DNA of 64,000 nucleotides from Yoonia sp. GPGPB17 (GCF_037892195.1 NZ_JATACI010000002.1:1178001-1242000); one strand, 5' to 3'. Counted from the first letter of the stretch, positions 27,830-37,838 are shown. Notes: a model not told the origin generated them from the letters alone. Numbers and translations: made by a program.

Positions 27830-27845
27830 TCGGGGTTAACCCCGA
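27830..27845. repeat. Perfect 16-base palindrome between acnA and ccmG
   Basis: TCGGGGTT is followed directly by its reverse complement AACCCCGA. The element starts four bases after GTAG and lies only five bases from the end of the leftward ccmG gene. It may act as an end-of-transcript hairpin for the ccm operon or be a copy of a dispersed intergenic repeat. No T-run follows on either strand. Confidence 0.5.
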
Positions 27846-27849
27846 AAAC

Positions 27850-28386
27850 TCACTCCACCGCCTTGGCCAACTCCGGCAAAAACCGCTGCTCATAGTCTGA
27901 CCCCACCAGCGGCCCAACGAACCGGTAGAGCACCGTCCCGTCCCCATCCACGATGAAGGTCTCCGGCGGTGCGGTCACCCCCCAGTCAATCGCCGTCCGC
28001 CCCCGCAAGTCAAAGGCCGTCGCGAAGAACGGATCATCATAGTTGGTCAGGTATTCGGCGGCCATCGACTGTTGATCGCGAAAGTTGATGCCAGCAACGC
28101 GGTAGCCTTGCGCTTCCAAGTCCAACAGGTTCGGATGCTCGGCACGGCACGGCGGGCACCAGCTGGCCCAAAAATTCACCAATGTGATATCGCCCGTGCG
28201 CAGATCTGCGTCCGTTAGCTGTACCGTTCCCTGCACCGCTTCTGTCGGAATCGCGGGTGCCTGATTGCCCACAAAGGTGGATGGCAGTTCGTCGGGGTTA
28301 TCCCGTAACATCCCGGCCAGCGCCAAACCTGCAAAGGCCGCAAAGATGACCGGCGGCATGATCATCAGGGGCGAGACTTTAGCCAT
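27850..28386 (-). CDS. ccmG: Thiol:disulfide interchange protein CcmG (DsbE)
   Basis: A 178-residue membrane-anchored periplasmic thioredoxin that keeps apocytochrome c cysteines reduced for heme attachment. An N-terminal anchor (MIMPPVIFAAFAGLALAGML) precedes the thioredoxin domain with the active site WASWCPPCRAEHP and the CcmG-type insert GINFRDQQ, with VTAPPETFIVDGDG near the end. The start overlaps the ccmD stop by eight bases. It is the last gene of the sec-ccm run. Confidence 0.96.
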   Translation of the reverse strand: MAKVSPLMIMPPVIFAAFAGLALAGMLRDNPDELPSTFVGNQAPAIPTEAVQGTVQLTDADLRTGDITLVNFWASWCPPCRAEHPNLLDLEAQGYRVAGINFRDQQSMAAEYLTNYDDPFFATAFDLRGRTAIDWGVTAPPETFIVDGDGTVLYRFVGPLVGSDYEQRFLPELAKAVE

Positions 28387-28522
28387 TCTTCTCAACCTCC
28401 GCCAAGGCGGCACGTACCTTTGCGTAACGTCGCCAGCTCAGCCAGACGAGCGCCGCCAGTAACACAATGCTGACCGCGTAGGCCGACAAGACCTCCATTC
28501 TATAGTCACCCAAATCAGGCAC
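28379..28522 (-). CDS. ccmD: Heme exporter protein CcmD
   Basis: A 47-residue single-pass membrane protein that links CcmC and the CcmE heme chaperone. It starts with GTG at 28522 (VPDLGDYRMEVLSAYAVSIV); a transmembrane segment (VLSAYAVSIVLLAALVWL) and a basic cytoplasmic tail (SWRRYAKVRAALAEVEKNG) follow, as expected for CcmD. The longer open frame upstream belongs to ccmC in another frame. Both ends overlap neighbouring genes, indicating coupled translation. Confidence 0.9.
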   Translation of the reverse strand: MPDLGDYRMEVLSAYAVSIVLLAALVWLSWRRYAKVRAALAEVEKNG

Positions 28523-29243
28523 GGCGCGCCCTCGCTTCCAAGGCGCGGATACGGCGTGCGCGGATTTCGGTGCGGGTGCGCAACAGCACCAAGGCGATAA
28601 ACAACAGTACAAACCCCGCGATACAGACTAAAAGCGGAAACCAGAACACATCCGAGATATTCTCTTCCTTATCCAGCGACAGCGTCGCCCCTTGGTGCAG
28701 CCCCTGGTTCCAGAACAGCACCGCATAGCGTGACAGGATCGCAAAGACTGACCCCACCAGACACAGAACAGACGTTAGGTCTGCGGCTGTGTCAGGGTCC
28801 TCAATGGCCTCCCACAGGGCGATGTAGCCAAGGTAAAATAGAAACAGGATCAGGAAAGACGTCAGACGCGGATCCCACGCCCAATAGGTTCCCCACATGG
28901 GCTGGCCCCAGATACCGCCGGTAAAAAGCGCAATGAGCGTAAAGACAACGCCGACAGGCGCGGCCGCGCGCGCCGCCAAGGCAGAAACGTGGTGCCGCCG
29001 TACCACCCAGATCAGCGAGGCGACCAGCATCATGATCCACGCGTTGATCGCCATCAATGCCGATGGCACATGCAGATAGATAATCTTGACCGTCGACCCC
29101 TGACGGAAATCATCAGGCGTAAAGAAGAAGCCCCATACCAGACCAACCACCAGGCAAACCCCAGCCAGCGCAAACGTCCAAGGCAGGACCGGTCTGGTCC
29201 AGCTCATGAACAGCTTTGGATTGGCATATTCCCACATCGACAT
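28515..29243 (-). CDS. ccmC: Heme exporter/heme handling protein CcmC
   Basis: A 242-residue protein with six transmembrane segments that loads heme onto CcmE. The tryptophan-rich WWD heme-binding region reads GIWGQPMWGTYWAWDPRLTS, flanked by conserved histidines (YLHVPSALM and RYAVLFWNQGLHQG). It overlaps ccmD by eight bases and follows ccmB with a 42-base gap. Confidence 0.97.
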   Translation of the reverse strand: MSMWEYANPKLFMSWTRPVLPWTFALAGVCLVVGLVWGFFFTPDDFRQGSTVKIIYLHVPSALMAINAWIMMLVASLIWVVRRHHVSALAARAAAPVGVVFTLIALFTGGIWGQPMWGTYWAWDPRLTSFLILFLFYLGYIALWEAIEDPDTAADLTSVLCLVGSVFAILSRYAVLFWNQGLHQGATLSLDKEENISDVFWFPLLVCIAGFVLLFIALVLLRTRTEIRARRIRALEARARRA

Positions 29244-29285
29244 GGCGGTTATCTATCCTTCATCCCTAGCGCCCTCAATCCCCGA

Positions 29286-29942
29286 TCACCGCAGATTGAT
29301 GCGTAAGACAGCCGCAGTCGCGAACGGCAAGAGCGCGAATGACCCTGCCGTGATCCCCGCCATCAGCATCAATGCGCCCGTCGGGTCCAACCCATCAGCA
29401 CCCCGTCGGACGGCCTCAGCCCCGAAGATTAGGGTGGGGACATAGAGCGGCAGGACCAGCAGCGACAACAAGAGCCCGCCGCGCCGCAGGCCAATCGTAA
29501 GCGCCGCACCGAAGGTGCCGATCATCGACAGCGCAGGTGTTCCGATCAAAAGAGAAACAAACAGATAGGCGTAGGCCTCGGGCGCAAGGCTCAGCAAGAA
29601 CCCCAAAGCAGGTGCTGCCAGTGTCAGCGGCAGCCCGGTCGTGATCCAATGTGCCAGCGCCTTGACCATCGCGGCCCCTTCCAAAGGCAAAGGCGATGTC
29701 GCCAAGAGCGCGAGCGAGCCATCCTCATAATCCAGCGCGAAAATCCGGTCGAGTGACAGCAGTGCCGCCAAAAGCGAGGCCACCCAGAGTATCCCAGGCG
29801 CAATGCGCGACAGCAGTTCCGTTTCTGGCCCCACACCAAAAGGCACCAGCACAACGACGATCAGAAAAAACGCCAAACCCAGCCCAAAACCGCCCCCTGC
29901 CCGAATGGCCAAACGCAAATCACGCAGTAACAGCGCAATCAC
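29286..29942 (-). CDS. ccmB: Heme ABC exporter permease CcmB
   Basis: A 218-residue membrane protein with six hydrophobic segments, the permease partner of CcmA in the cytochrome c maturation ABC complex that releases holo-CcmE. Family blocks include LLRDLRLAIRAGGG, WVASLLAALLSLDRIFALDYEDGSLALLATSPLPLE and LLSLLVLPLYVPTLIFGAEAV. It overlaps ccmA by four bases (ATGA). Confidence 0.96.
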   Translation of the reverse strand: MIALLLRDLRLAIRAGGGFGLGLAFFLIVVVLVPFGVGPETELLSRIAPGILWVASLLAALLSLDRIFALDYEDGSLALLATSPLPLEGAAMVKALAHWITTGLPLTLAAPALGFLLSLAPEAYAYLFVSLLIGTPALSMIGTFGAALTIGLRRGGLLLSLLVLPLYVPTLIFGAEAVRRGADGLDPTGALMLMAGITAGSFALLPFATAAVLRINLR

Positions 29943-30553
29943 AAGAACGCCTCGTCTGATCCGCCACCTGTGTCATCGGCCGCTTTAAAAGGGGTCAGGT
30001 CCAGTTCCGGCGCGTCCAACCCCAGATCAATATGTGTGGCGATCACTGCGACTCCGCCTGCCGCCAAATGCGTATTCTGCAGCCAATCGGCAAAGAGCCT
30101 GACCGAAAAACCATCCAGCGACACGGTCGGCTCATCCAAAAATAAGACCTTGCGCCCGATCACGCCCAGCCGCGCCAGACCAAGACGGCGCTTTTGCCCG
30201 GCTGAGAGCGCACCGCCGAGGCGATCACGCAAATCGGCCAAATCGAAGGTTTCAAGAATATCGTCAGGCAAAGGCGCACCATGCACATCAGCCCAGAACT
30301 TCAGGTTTTCGGTGACCGTCAGTGCCGTCTTTATGCCATCAGCGTGGCTGGCATAGGCCCCCTCATCCTCAGGAAAAGTGACCTCCCCCGAAATGACGGG
30401 CTGCAACCCCGCCAAACTGCGCAACAACGTCGTTTTGCCGATCCCATTTGGGCCCCGCAGGATCAATACAGTCCCTGCTTCAACCGCAAAGCTGACATCC
30501 GTCAGCACCGGCACACCGCCGCGCGCGCAGGTCAGGTTTTGAACGGTCAGCAT
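29939..30553 (-). CDS. ccmA: Heme ABC exporter ATP-binding protein CcmA
   Basis: A 204-residue ATPase. Walker A is GPNGIGKTT, the ABC signature is LSAGQKRRLGLARL and Walker B is VLFLDEPTVSLD. It begins one base into the stop of the Mth938-like gene (TAATG) and overlaps ccmB. With CcmB it powers release of heme-loaded CcmE. Confidence 0.96.
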   Translation of the reverse strand: MLTVQNLTCARGGVPVLTDVSFAVEAGTVLILRGPNGIGKTTLLRSLAGLQPVISGEVTFPEDEGAYASHADGIKTALTVTENLKFWADVHGAPLPDDILETFDLADLRDRLGGALSAGQKRRLGLARLGVIGRKVLFLDEPTVSLDGFSVRLFADWLQNTHLAAGGVAVIATHIDLGLDAPELDLTPFKAADDTGGGSDEAFL

Positions 30554-30906
30554 TAGACGGGCAACAGGGCCACAGCCACGCGCCGCCCCTCTGACAACAA
30601 AACGTTGTAGGTACGACAGGCAGCGGGCGAGGCCATCGTCTCAACACCGATCCCGGCCTCTTCCAGCGTTGTGCGGAAATCTTTGGGGGGATGCGCAATC
30701 TCGGCCCCGGTACCGACGAACAGCACGTCGATGTCCGAGATGTGTTCCAACACAGCCGCGGTATCTTCAAAGCCGCCCCAGACGCTGACACCGGTAGGCA
30801 GCACCAGCACCGCTCCATCGTGTTTCTGGCCGCCCACCCGGAAAAAACCGGGGCCGTAGCCGTCAATCGGCACCGCGTCGTTATAGCTGATCTCGTTCAG
30901 GCGCAT
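30553..30906 (-). CDS. Mth938-like domain protein (DUF498)
   Basis: A 117-residue protein of the Mth938/NDUFAF3-like family: MRLNEISYNDAVPIDGYGPGFFRVGG, then DVLFVGTGAEI and AACRTYNVLLSEGRRVAVALLP. The mitochondrial relative NDUFAF3 assists complex I assembly; the bacterial role is not established. It lies between secF and ccmA with a 10-base gap and a one-base overlap. Association of this family with secDF-yajC is common in alphaproteobacteria and suggests a membrane protein assembly role, which is inference. The start at 30906 excludes a non-homologous N-terminal extension. Confidence 0.88.
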   Translation of the reverse strand: MRLNEISYNDAVPIDGYGPGFFRVGGQKHDGAVLVLPTGVSVWGGFEDTAAVLEHISDIDVLFVGTGAEIAHPPKDFRTTLEEAGIGVETMASPAACRTYNVLLSEGRRVAVALLPV

Positions 30907-30916
30907 GATGCCCCCT

Positions 30917-31884
30917 TCAGGTGTCGATATGACCGTATTTGGTGCCTGCACTTGGGTCTTTCTTCGACCAGTCGCGCTTAACCCCCAGCACCAGCAGAAT
31001 AGCAGAGGCCACAAAGATCGACGAATAGGTCCCAATCAGCACGCCCCACATCATTGCGAAGACAAAGCCCCGGATCACGTCACCGCCAAGGGTGAACAGC
31101 GCCAGAAGCGCCAGCATGGTCGTCACCGAGGTCATCAAGGTCCGGCTGAGCGTTTCGTTGATCGAGATGTTGAGGACGTCTTTCAGGTCTTTCTTCTTAT
31201 ACTTGCGCAGGTTTTCCCGCACGCGGTCAAACACGATCACCGTATCGTTGATCGAATAACCCACAATGGTCAGCAAGGCCGCGATGATCGCGAGGTCAAA
31301 TTTGATCTGAAGCTCCGAAAAGATACCGATTGTCAGGATCACGTCGTGGCTCAGCGCCAACACGGCGCCAATGGCAAACTGCCACTCAAATCGCAGCCAG
31401 ATATAAAGCAGGATCGCGACAACGGCCAAGGCAACCGCAATGATCGCCGTCTGGATCAACTCACCTGAAACCTTGGGGCCAACGGATTCGACCGAGGGGA
31501 AAGTCATATTCGGGTCAATGGTGCGCAAGGCAGATTGAATGGCCTCAATCGTCTCAGATGCGATCCGTTCGTCGCCTTCCTGCGCTTGGACCCGGACCAA
31601 CGCAACATGCTGATCCTCATCAAACAGCGGGTCGTCCACCTCAGCGATCGAGATGTCGCCAAGATCCAACACCTCAAGCGCTGCTCGATACTCTGCGACG
31701 TCTACAGGAACAGAACTATCCGTGCGGATACTTGTCCCCCCTGAAAATCGATCCCGAAGTTCAGCCCCTGGATCAGGAAGGATGCAAAGGCCAGCACCAT
31801 GGCAACCATGGAGATCCCCAGCCAAATCCGGGCCCGGCTAAAGAAATCAATCGATGTGTTTTCACGAACCAGTCTCAGACGCAT
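30917..31884 (-). pseudogene. secF: Protein translocase subunit SecF, interrupted at a G-run
   Basis: SecF works with SecD to pull exported proteins across the membrane using the proton gradient. The N-terminus (MRLRLVRENTSIDFFSRAR, first membrane segment and NFGIDFQGG) starts at 31884. At 31736-31741 the coding strand reads six G where seven would give FQGGTSIR in frame. The remainder (SIRTDSSVPVDVAEY onwards, with the YSINDTVIVFDRVREN motif) is in the shifted frame to 30917. Adding one base yields about 322 residues. A homopolymer undercall is the natural explanation. Confidence 0.93.
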
Positions 31885-31886
31885 GA

Positions 31887-33552
31887 CTAAACCTCGATTG
31901 TCTTGGGGCGGGTGCGCGCGAACCAGATCACGATCAGAGAGCGTGTGACGAAGATCGCGGTGAAAACAGACGTGATAATACCAAAGCCCAAGGTCACCGC
32001 AAAGCCGCTGACGGGGCCGGAGCCCATGGTGAAGAGGATCACAGCTGTAATGAATGTTGTGATGTTGGCGTCGATGATTGAGGACAGCGCCTTTTCGTAG
32101 CCCAGCTCTATTGCGCGCGTCAAGCCCTTTGGCCGTCTTGAGCTCCTCGCGGATGCGCTCAAAGACAATCACGTTCGCGTCCACCGCCATACCGATTGTC
32201 AACACAATGCCTGCAATGCCGGGCAGTGTGAGGGTTGCGCCGACAATACTCAGCAAGCCAAAAATGAGCCCCACGTTGATGACCAATGCGATGTTGGCGA
32301 ACACGCCAAACAAGCCATAGCTCAAGATCATATAAAAAAGTATCGCGATACCCGCGACGATGCAGGCAATCTGCCCTGCGGCGATACTATCCGCCCCCAA
32401 TTCAGGGCCGATGGTCCGCTCCTCAAGGAAAGTCAGTTCAGCGGGCAACGCACCTGCACGGAGCAAAACTGCAAGGTTGGTGGCGCTATCAACCGTGAAG
32501 TTTCCGCCTGTAATCTGGCCTGAGCCACCTGGAATGTGGCTTTGAATCGTGGGGGCCGAGATTACCTCATCATCCAGCACAATCGCGAAGGGCCTTCCGA
32601 TGTTTTCCAGTGTATAGTCACCAAACTCGCGCGCGGCTGAGGTATTGAAGCGGAAGGCAACGGCAGGCCGCCCGTTCTGATCAAAGTCAAGCTGCGCGTT
32701 CTCGAGGTCTTCACCCGTTACAACGGGGCGCCGTTGGACAATGTAGAACTGACCTGGGATATCGAGCGAGGGCAATATCACGTTGCCTGTTCCCGCATTT
32801 GCATCGGGGTCGGACGTCGGCGCCACAACAGGGTTGAACGTCAGCTGCGCTGTTGTCCCCAAGAGTTCAATGATCTCGTTTGCAGACCCAACGCCAGGAA
32901 CCTGCACCAATATCCGTTCAGACCCTTGCCGCTGGATCGTAGGTTCACGTGTCCCCACCTCGTCAATACGGCGGCGGATGATTTCGAGCGTTTGCAGGAT
33001 CGTGCGTTCGTCCATCGCGGCGATCTCTGCCTCGCTCAATGTGATCGTCAGAAGCGGACCATTGATACGCACATCAATATTTGTCGCCGCAGCACCGGTG
33101 AATGACGCGACGGGAGAGGCCAGCCCACGCGCAATTTCAAAGGCGCGGGTCGCGCCATCAGCTTGCGAAATACGAATACGCAATTCCGTCGGGGGGCTGT
33201 CTTCGCGTGTGACGAAACCCACTGTATCCCGCTCTGCCGCCAGCGCATCGCGCACCGTGGGCCAGAACCCTTCGAGGAAAGAGGCGTGCACATCTTCCAC
33301 CTGCACCTCGACCAGCAAATGCGCGCCGCCGCGCAAATCAAGCCCTAGGTTCACAAGATTGGAGGGCAGAAAGCTCGGCCACTGCGCCGCATCGGCCTCA
33401 AGCTCCGCATTGGTCTGGCCGGTCTCGATGATCGCCATCGCATCATTGTGGGTCTCAACCCGGCCATAAAAGCCGTTTGGCATCGCAAAGGTCAAACCAA
33501 CGATGACCGTTAGCCAGATCATCACAAGCTTGGGAAACGAAATATTCAGCAT
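31887..33552 (-). pseudogene. secD: Protein translocase subunit SecD, interrupted by a one-base insertion
   Basis: SecD, the larger partner of SecF. The N-terminal membrane segment and the periplasmic P1 domain (LGLDLRGGAHLLVEV, TREPTIQRQGSERILVQVPG) are intact. The transmembrane part reads [19 protein letters not shown] and then, in the reading frame, loses homology after KTAKG. The expected [21 protein letters not shown] continues in the next frame to the stop at 31887, two bases before secF. The extra base lies in 32125-32130 (runs of CCC and TTT on the plus strand). The corrected length is about 555 residues. This is almost surely a sequence error, since loss would be severely harmful. 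Confidence 0.94.
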
Positions 33553-33575
33553 AAAGCGCGCCTCGTTACCAGTTA

Positions 33576-33860
33576 TCAGGACTTCGCCGGTTCGGTTTTG
33601 TTCATCACCGTGGCGATGGTGGATTTGACCACGCGGACTTTGACATCCTTAGCAATTTCAACCTCAACTTCGTTGCTGTCGTCCTCTTTGACCTTCACGA
33701 TCTTACCGACAAGCCCACCTTGGGTGATCACCTGATCGCCGCGGCGCAGTCCGGCAAGCATGGCTGCATGCTCTTTCATCTTTTTCTGTTGCGGACGGAT
33801 CAACAAGAAATACATGATCGCAAAGATCAGTAGCAACATAATCAGGTCGGCAGGTCTCAT
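33576..33860 (-). CDS. yajC: Preprotein translocase accessory subunit YajC
   Basis: A 94-residue single-pass membrane protein of the SecDF-YajC complex: membrane segment IMLLLIFAIMYFLLIRPQQKK, then GLRRGDQVITQGGLVGKIVKV. ATG 33860 has the ribosome-binding site AGGGATGG; the longer frame upstream is not needed. It is the first gene of the leftward sec-ccm run, 23 bases before secD. Confidence 0.96.
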   Translation of the reverse strand: MRPADLIMLLLIFAIMYFLLIRPQQKKMKEHAAMLAGLRRGDQVITQGGLVGKIVKVKEDDSNEVEVEIAKDVKVRVVKSTIATVMNKTEPAKS

Positions 33861-34068
33861 AATCCATCCCTTTTGGTCATGCGGCGTTCGCGCCCTTGAA
33901 ACTCGCGGCACATTATGTCCGCCACCCCTGATTGGCAACCGCGATTGGCTTCATTCAGATAAGGTTGCGTGGCATATGGGTTGACCACTTGCGGAAAGCA
34001 ATCTCAACGGATCACTTTCGCCAAAAAACACATCTGCCAAAGTGCCTCTTTTCGGAGGTGGCAAACGA

Positions 34069-34097
34069 AAAGGCCCGCAGCAATATGCGGGCCTTTT
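34069..34097 (-). terminator. Rho-independent terminator downstream of the porin gene
   Basis: An 8-bp stem GGCCCGCA / TGCGGGCC with a short AT-rich loop, flanked by AAAA and TTTT, so usable in both directions. It lies 19 bases beyond the porin stop codon in the leftward direction. Confidence 0.88.
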
Positions 34098-34115
34098 GTG
34101 AAAATCTGTGGCAGA

Positions 34116-35075
34116 TCAAATAAAGCTAAAACTACCGGCAAAGATACCGAAACCCAGATTGGGTTGAGTACCAAAAATCCCATGTTCAAGATCTTCAAAT
34201 GCGTCTTCTGTCATGTTGCGATCAAGACGCTTACGTGAACCAACCTCATATGTCAGACCGATGGATAGGGCATCCGCGTCGTCGCCGTCGCTATCAATAT
34301 TGGTGTAACTTGCGCTTGCGGCAATACCGGGCGCAAATTCATATTCACCACCGATCGAAAGAGCCGTGTAATCTATGCCGAAATCATCGCCAGAGATGGT
34401 CTCAAACCCACCGGTAAGCGCAATGGCATCGGTAAACCAATACTCCCCACGTGCGCCATAAATCGCAAAATCGGCGTCTTGGATACTGGTATAATATGCC
34501 CGCCCAAAGATTTGACCGGCATCATAGCTTGCTGACAGAAAATATGCGTTTTCATCTACTTCAGAGAATGACTCGACAATGCCACCGACTGTGAACCCTG
34601 GGGACACTTCGGCCTCGACAAAGAGCGTTGTAATATCGAAATCATCGATGTCTTGGTCGGGGCGCGAATAATTGACCGCAATGCCAAATGCTCCGGTCTG
34701 GTACTGTCCGAAGATATCAAATCCGTTCAGATCCTCGTCGGAGAATTCATCATCAACATTGAGTGAGGTAAAGCCAGCACCGACAAGCGCTTCCGGGGTA
34801 ATCTCGTAGCCTGCATAGACACCGAGTTTGCGAACAGTGACTTCTGGTCCATCGCCAAATTCAAAAACATCATTCGAGCCAACGGCGCCAAGGACGAACT
34901 GGTTCACAGTGAATTCGCCTTCACCCTGCAGATCAAAGCTTGTCAACTCTTCACCATCGCCCTCTGGCGTAATGTTGATATAGTCCAAGCTGAAAGAACC
35001 ATATGTCAGTTCCTGTGCAAATGCAGGAGCGGCCAAAACACCAAGCGCGGTGGCCGTTAAGGCTTTCATAATCAT
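34116..35075 (-). CDS. Outer-membrane porin-like beta-barrel protein
   Basis: About 319 residues with a signal peptide (MIMKALTATALGVLAAPAFA, then QELTYGSFSLDY). The mature chain is acidic and made of alternating aromatic/polar strands with Asp- and Glu-rich turns, for example FDIFGQYQTGAFGIAVNYSR, FDITTLFVEAEVSPGFTVGG and the C-terminal GFGIFAGSFSFI ending in an aromatic/hydrophobic pair typical for BAM recognition. It resembles roseobacter porins of the Gram-negative porin type. The start at 35075 follows AGGAAAA. The transported solutes are unknown. Confidence 0.82.
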   Translation of the reverse strand: MIMKALTATALGVLAAPAFAQELTYGSFSLDYINITPEGDGEELTSFDLQGEGEFTVNQFVLGAVGSNDVFEFGDGPEVTVRKLGVYAGYEITPEALVGAGFTSLNVDDEFSDEDLNGFDIFGQYQTGAFGIAVNYSRPDQDIDDFDITTLFVEAEVSPGFTVGGIVESFSEVDENAYFLSASYDAGQIFGRAYYTSIQDADFAIYGARGEYWFTDAIALTGGFETISGDDFGIDYTALSIGGEYEFAPGIAASASYTNIDSDGDDADALSIGLTYEVGSRKRLDRNMTEDAFEDLEHGIFGTQPNLGFGIFAGSFSFI

Positions 35076-35174
35076 TTGTTTTCCTATCATAAACTCGTGT
35101 TTCATTTACTTGCTATCGCAAGATTCTGTCGTCTTTCGCAAGGCTGAATTAGGTCCATTTTCCAGACGCTTCAA

Positions 35175-35200
35175 GCGCTATTTTGTCGCAAGTCAATAGC
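35175..35200. promoter_or_regulatory. Inverted repeat in the porin-serS intergenic region
   Basis: Seven-base arms CGCTATT (35175-35181) and AATAGCG (35194-35200) lie in the AT-rich divergent intergenic region, about 100 bases upstream of the porin start. It could be an operator. The rest of the 278-base interval shows no gene. Confidence 0.3.
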
Positions 35201-35353
35201 GTATTCCTGCCATGTCATTCTAACACGTCAAAGAACGTATCTCCATATGATTGTCGCCCAATCCGCATGGAAGAGACCGTGTTTTCTTTGCTTCACTTGC
35301 CCCCGCAATCAGGCATATGACCCGCACGGAAATACCAAATAAGGACCGATGCT

Positions 35354-36646
35354 ATGCATGATATTCGCACCATCCGTGACAACCCCGCTGCTTTTGATGC
35401 AGCTCTGTCTCGTCGTGGGATTGCACCTGTATCGTCCGAAATCCTTGCACTGGACGAAGCGCGTCGCGCCAAGATCCTCGCTGCAGAAACGGCACAAGCC
35501 GACGCGAACAAAGCCGCCAAAGAGGTCGGCGCCGCTAAGGGCCGCGGGGATGAGGCTGAATTTGAACGTCTGCGCGCTTTGGTCGGTGAAAAGAAAGCAC
35601 AAATTGCAGCCTTGAACGATGAGGCCAAGGCCGAGGATGCGGCCCTCACAGATTTGCTGATGGGTATTCCCAACCTGCCCGACGACAGCATTCCCGATGG
35701 CGCCAACGAGGACGACAACGTCGAAATTCATCGCCACGCCACGCCCAGCAACCTCACCTTTGATCCGGTTGAGCATTTCGATATCCCCGCCATCCGGCCC
35801 GGCATGGACTTTGAAACCGCCGCCAAACTGTCTGGCAGCCGCTTTGTGCTGCTGTCTGGTGCCGTCGCCCGCCTACATCGCGCCCTCGCGCAGTTTATGC
35901 TGGATGTGCATGTGGAAGAGCATGGGCTGACCGAAACCATCACGCCGGTGCTGGTGCGCGAAGAAATGATGTATGGCACCGGACAACTGCCCAAATTTGG
36001 CGAAGACAGCTATCAGACCACAAATGGCTGGTGGCTGATCCCGACGGCCGAGGTCACTTTGACCAATATCGTCAATGGGCTCACGGTCGAGGAAAGCTAT
36101 TTGCCCCGCCGCTATGTCGCCCACACGCAGTGTTTCCGGTCCGAGGCCGGATCGGCCGGGCGTGACACATCCGGCATGCTGCGCCAACATCAGTTTGAAA
36201 AGGTGGAAATGGTCAGCGTGACCAAGCCCGAAGACAGCGCAGCCGAACACGCGCGCATGACCGGTTGCGCCCAAGCGATCCTTGAAAAACTGGAGCTGCC
36301 CTATCGCACGGTGGTGCTTTGCACCGGCGACCTGGGCTTTGGCATGACCAAGACGCATGATATCGAAGTCTGGCTGCCGGGCCAGAACACCTATCGCGAG
36401 ATCAGCTCGGTTTCCGTGGCTGGCGATTATCAGGCACGTCGGATGAATGCGCGGTTCAAGCCCGAAGGCGGCGGCAAACCGCAGTTCGTCCATACGCTGA
36501 ACGGATCGGGCCTCGCCGTTGGCCGTACACTGATCGCTGTGGTGGAAAACGGTCAACAGGCAGACGGCTCGGTTGATTTGCCATCAGCGCTGCATCCCTA
36601 CCTGCGCGGCAAAACGCGGATCAACGCCGACGGCCAAATGGTCTAA
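35354..36646 (+). CDS. serS: Serine-tRNA ligase
   Basis: A 430-residue class II aminoacyl-tRNA synthetase. An N-terminal coiled-coil arm (residues about 35-105, charged and Ala-rich) is followed by the catalytic core with [11 protein letters not shown], motif 2 ([22 protein letters not shown]) and motif 3 ([21 protein letters not shown]). The length is normal. The start at ATG 35354 follows AAGGACC. Its last bases overlap the stop of the convergent DUF2235 gene. Confidence 0.98.
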   Translation: MHDIRTIRDNPAAFDAALSRRGIAPVSSEILALDEARRAKILAAETAQADANKAAKEVGAAKGRGDEAEFERLRALVGEKKAQIAALNDEAKAEDAALTDLLMGIPNLPDDSIPDGANEDDNVEIHRHATPSNLTFDPVEHFDIPAIRPGMDFETAAKLSGSRFVLLSGAVARLHRALAQFMLDVHVEEHGLTETITPVLVREEMMYGTGQLPKFGEDSYQTTNGWWLIPTAEVTLTNIVNGLTVEESYLPRRYVAHTQCFRSEAGSAGRDTSGMLRQHQFEKVEMVSVTKPEDSAAEHARMTGCAQAILEKLELPYRTVVLCTGDLGFGMTKTHDIEVWLPGQNTYREISSVSVAGDYQARRMNARFKPEGGGKPQFVHTLNGSGLAVGRTLIAVVENGQQADGSVDLPSALHPYLRGKTRINADGQMV

Positions 36647-37838
36647 TTTGGCGGCAAGAGGTCGTCTTTGGTGATGGCCTCTTGCAGCTTTTTCAGCACT
36701 TGTTCGAGCGTCTTCGGCTGATAGGACGGATCACATGCCACACGATCCAGCGCTGTCTGACTGACATCTACGACGCGAAACGGCCCATTGCGGTCTTTCG
36801 CGCTCAGTCGCATCAATCGTGTCATCAGGCCAACATCTGACTTATTGACCAAGGCCTCTCGGATATTGCGGCCATTCTGCACAGTATCCAGTACCGTCGC
36901 ATCCATGTTCAGGTCCGCCTTTCTGGCACCCTCTGCGATCCACTCAAAGCTGAAAGACGACAACCCCTGACGGTCGCCCCCACCGCCAACAGAGCCGTGG
37001 TCGCCGGGGAACCATTCTTGTCGATAGGGCCAGTCCTTTCGGGTGTCGGGATGCAGAGTAGTATCCTCATCCAACCCCATCGCGCGACGGTTCATGTCGT
37101 CCAGTTTGTCCGACCACATCGCCGGTGGAAACGTCTTGCGGCGCTCGTCAATCGCAACGGCATGGCGTGCGGACAAGACGGTGCGTGACAGGTCCGCATC
37201 ATGAAACTGGTGCTTTTTGTTAAAAAGGGGGCTGCCGCCCAATACCCCGGCACGCCCAGTGCGCCCACCGTATCCCAGACGCCAAGGTACTTGATCGTCA
37301 GATTTACGCAAAGACCCGGGTTTGTCTTTTGCCGCCAGTTCCACTCCAACTCACTTGTAGCTGTGTAGGGAGCAAAGTCGCGCCGCCATGCGAAACTTGC
37401 CGGATCATCAGGTTTGGTGTCGCTAGCGCGGGACCGATAGCGTTTGATGGCTTCACCAATCCGGCCCACATTCTCGCGCGGCGGGATACCGCAGGATCGC
37501 ATCAGGCCAGCCAGTGAGCGCGCCGTATAGGCCCCCCGCGAAAACCCAAAGATGAAGATTTCGTCCCCGGGCTCATAACAAAACACCAAGGCGCGATAGG
37601 CGTCCTCGATATTCTCGATCAGGCCCCAACCCAAGGCACCACCAGCGATCCGGTCCAATGTGCGGGCCACGGCGTTTGATCCGCGCCCTGCCCCCACACC
37701 CAACACATAAAACACCTGCTGCTTTCGCCCGTCATCTGCCGTGTGCTTCACTGCTTGCGCCAAGCGCACCACATTCGTGGGATTCACGGCATCATGGCGG
37801 TTCCACGTTCCATCGCAAAAAATCGCAATCCGTTTCAT
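36643..37838 (-). pseudogene. DUF2235 (T6SS phospholipase-like) hydrolase, interrupted by a frameshift
   Basis: An alpha/beta-hydrolase-like protein of the DUF2235/Tle1 type: MKRIAIFCDGTWNRHDAVNPTN, then GVGAGRG, FGFSRGAYTARSLAGL (GxSxG nucleophile), and LGVWDTVGALG. The frame changes at 37222-37231, where A5-G5 on the plus strand (C5T5 in the gene) lacks one base. The second part reads NKKHQFHDADLSRTVLSARHAVAIDERR and continues to 36643. The corrected length would be about 398 residues. The start at 37838 is chosen from homology; the open frame upstream of it is antisense to the TspO-like gene. No type VI secretion genes are nearby, so an effector role is not indicated. Confidence 0.85.
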
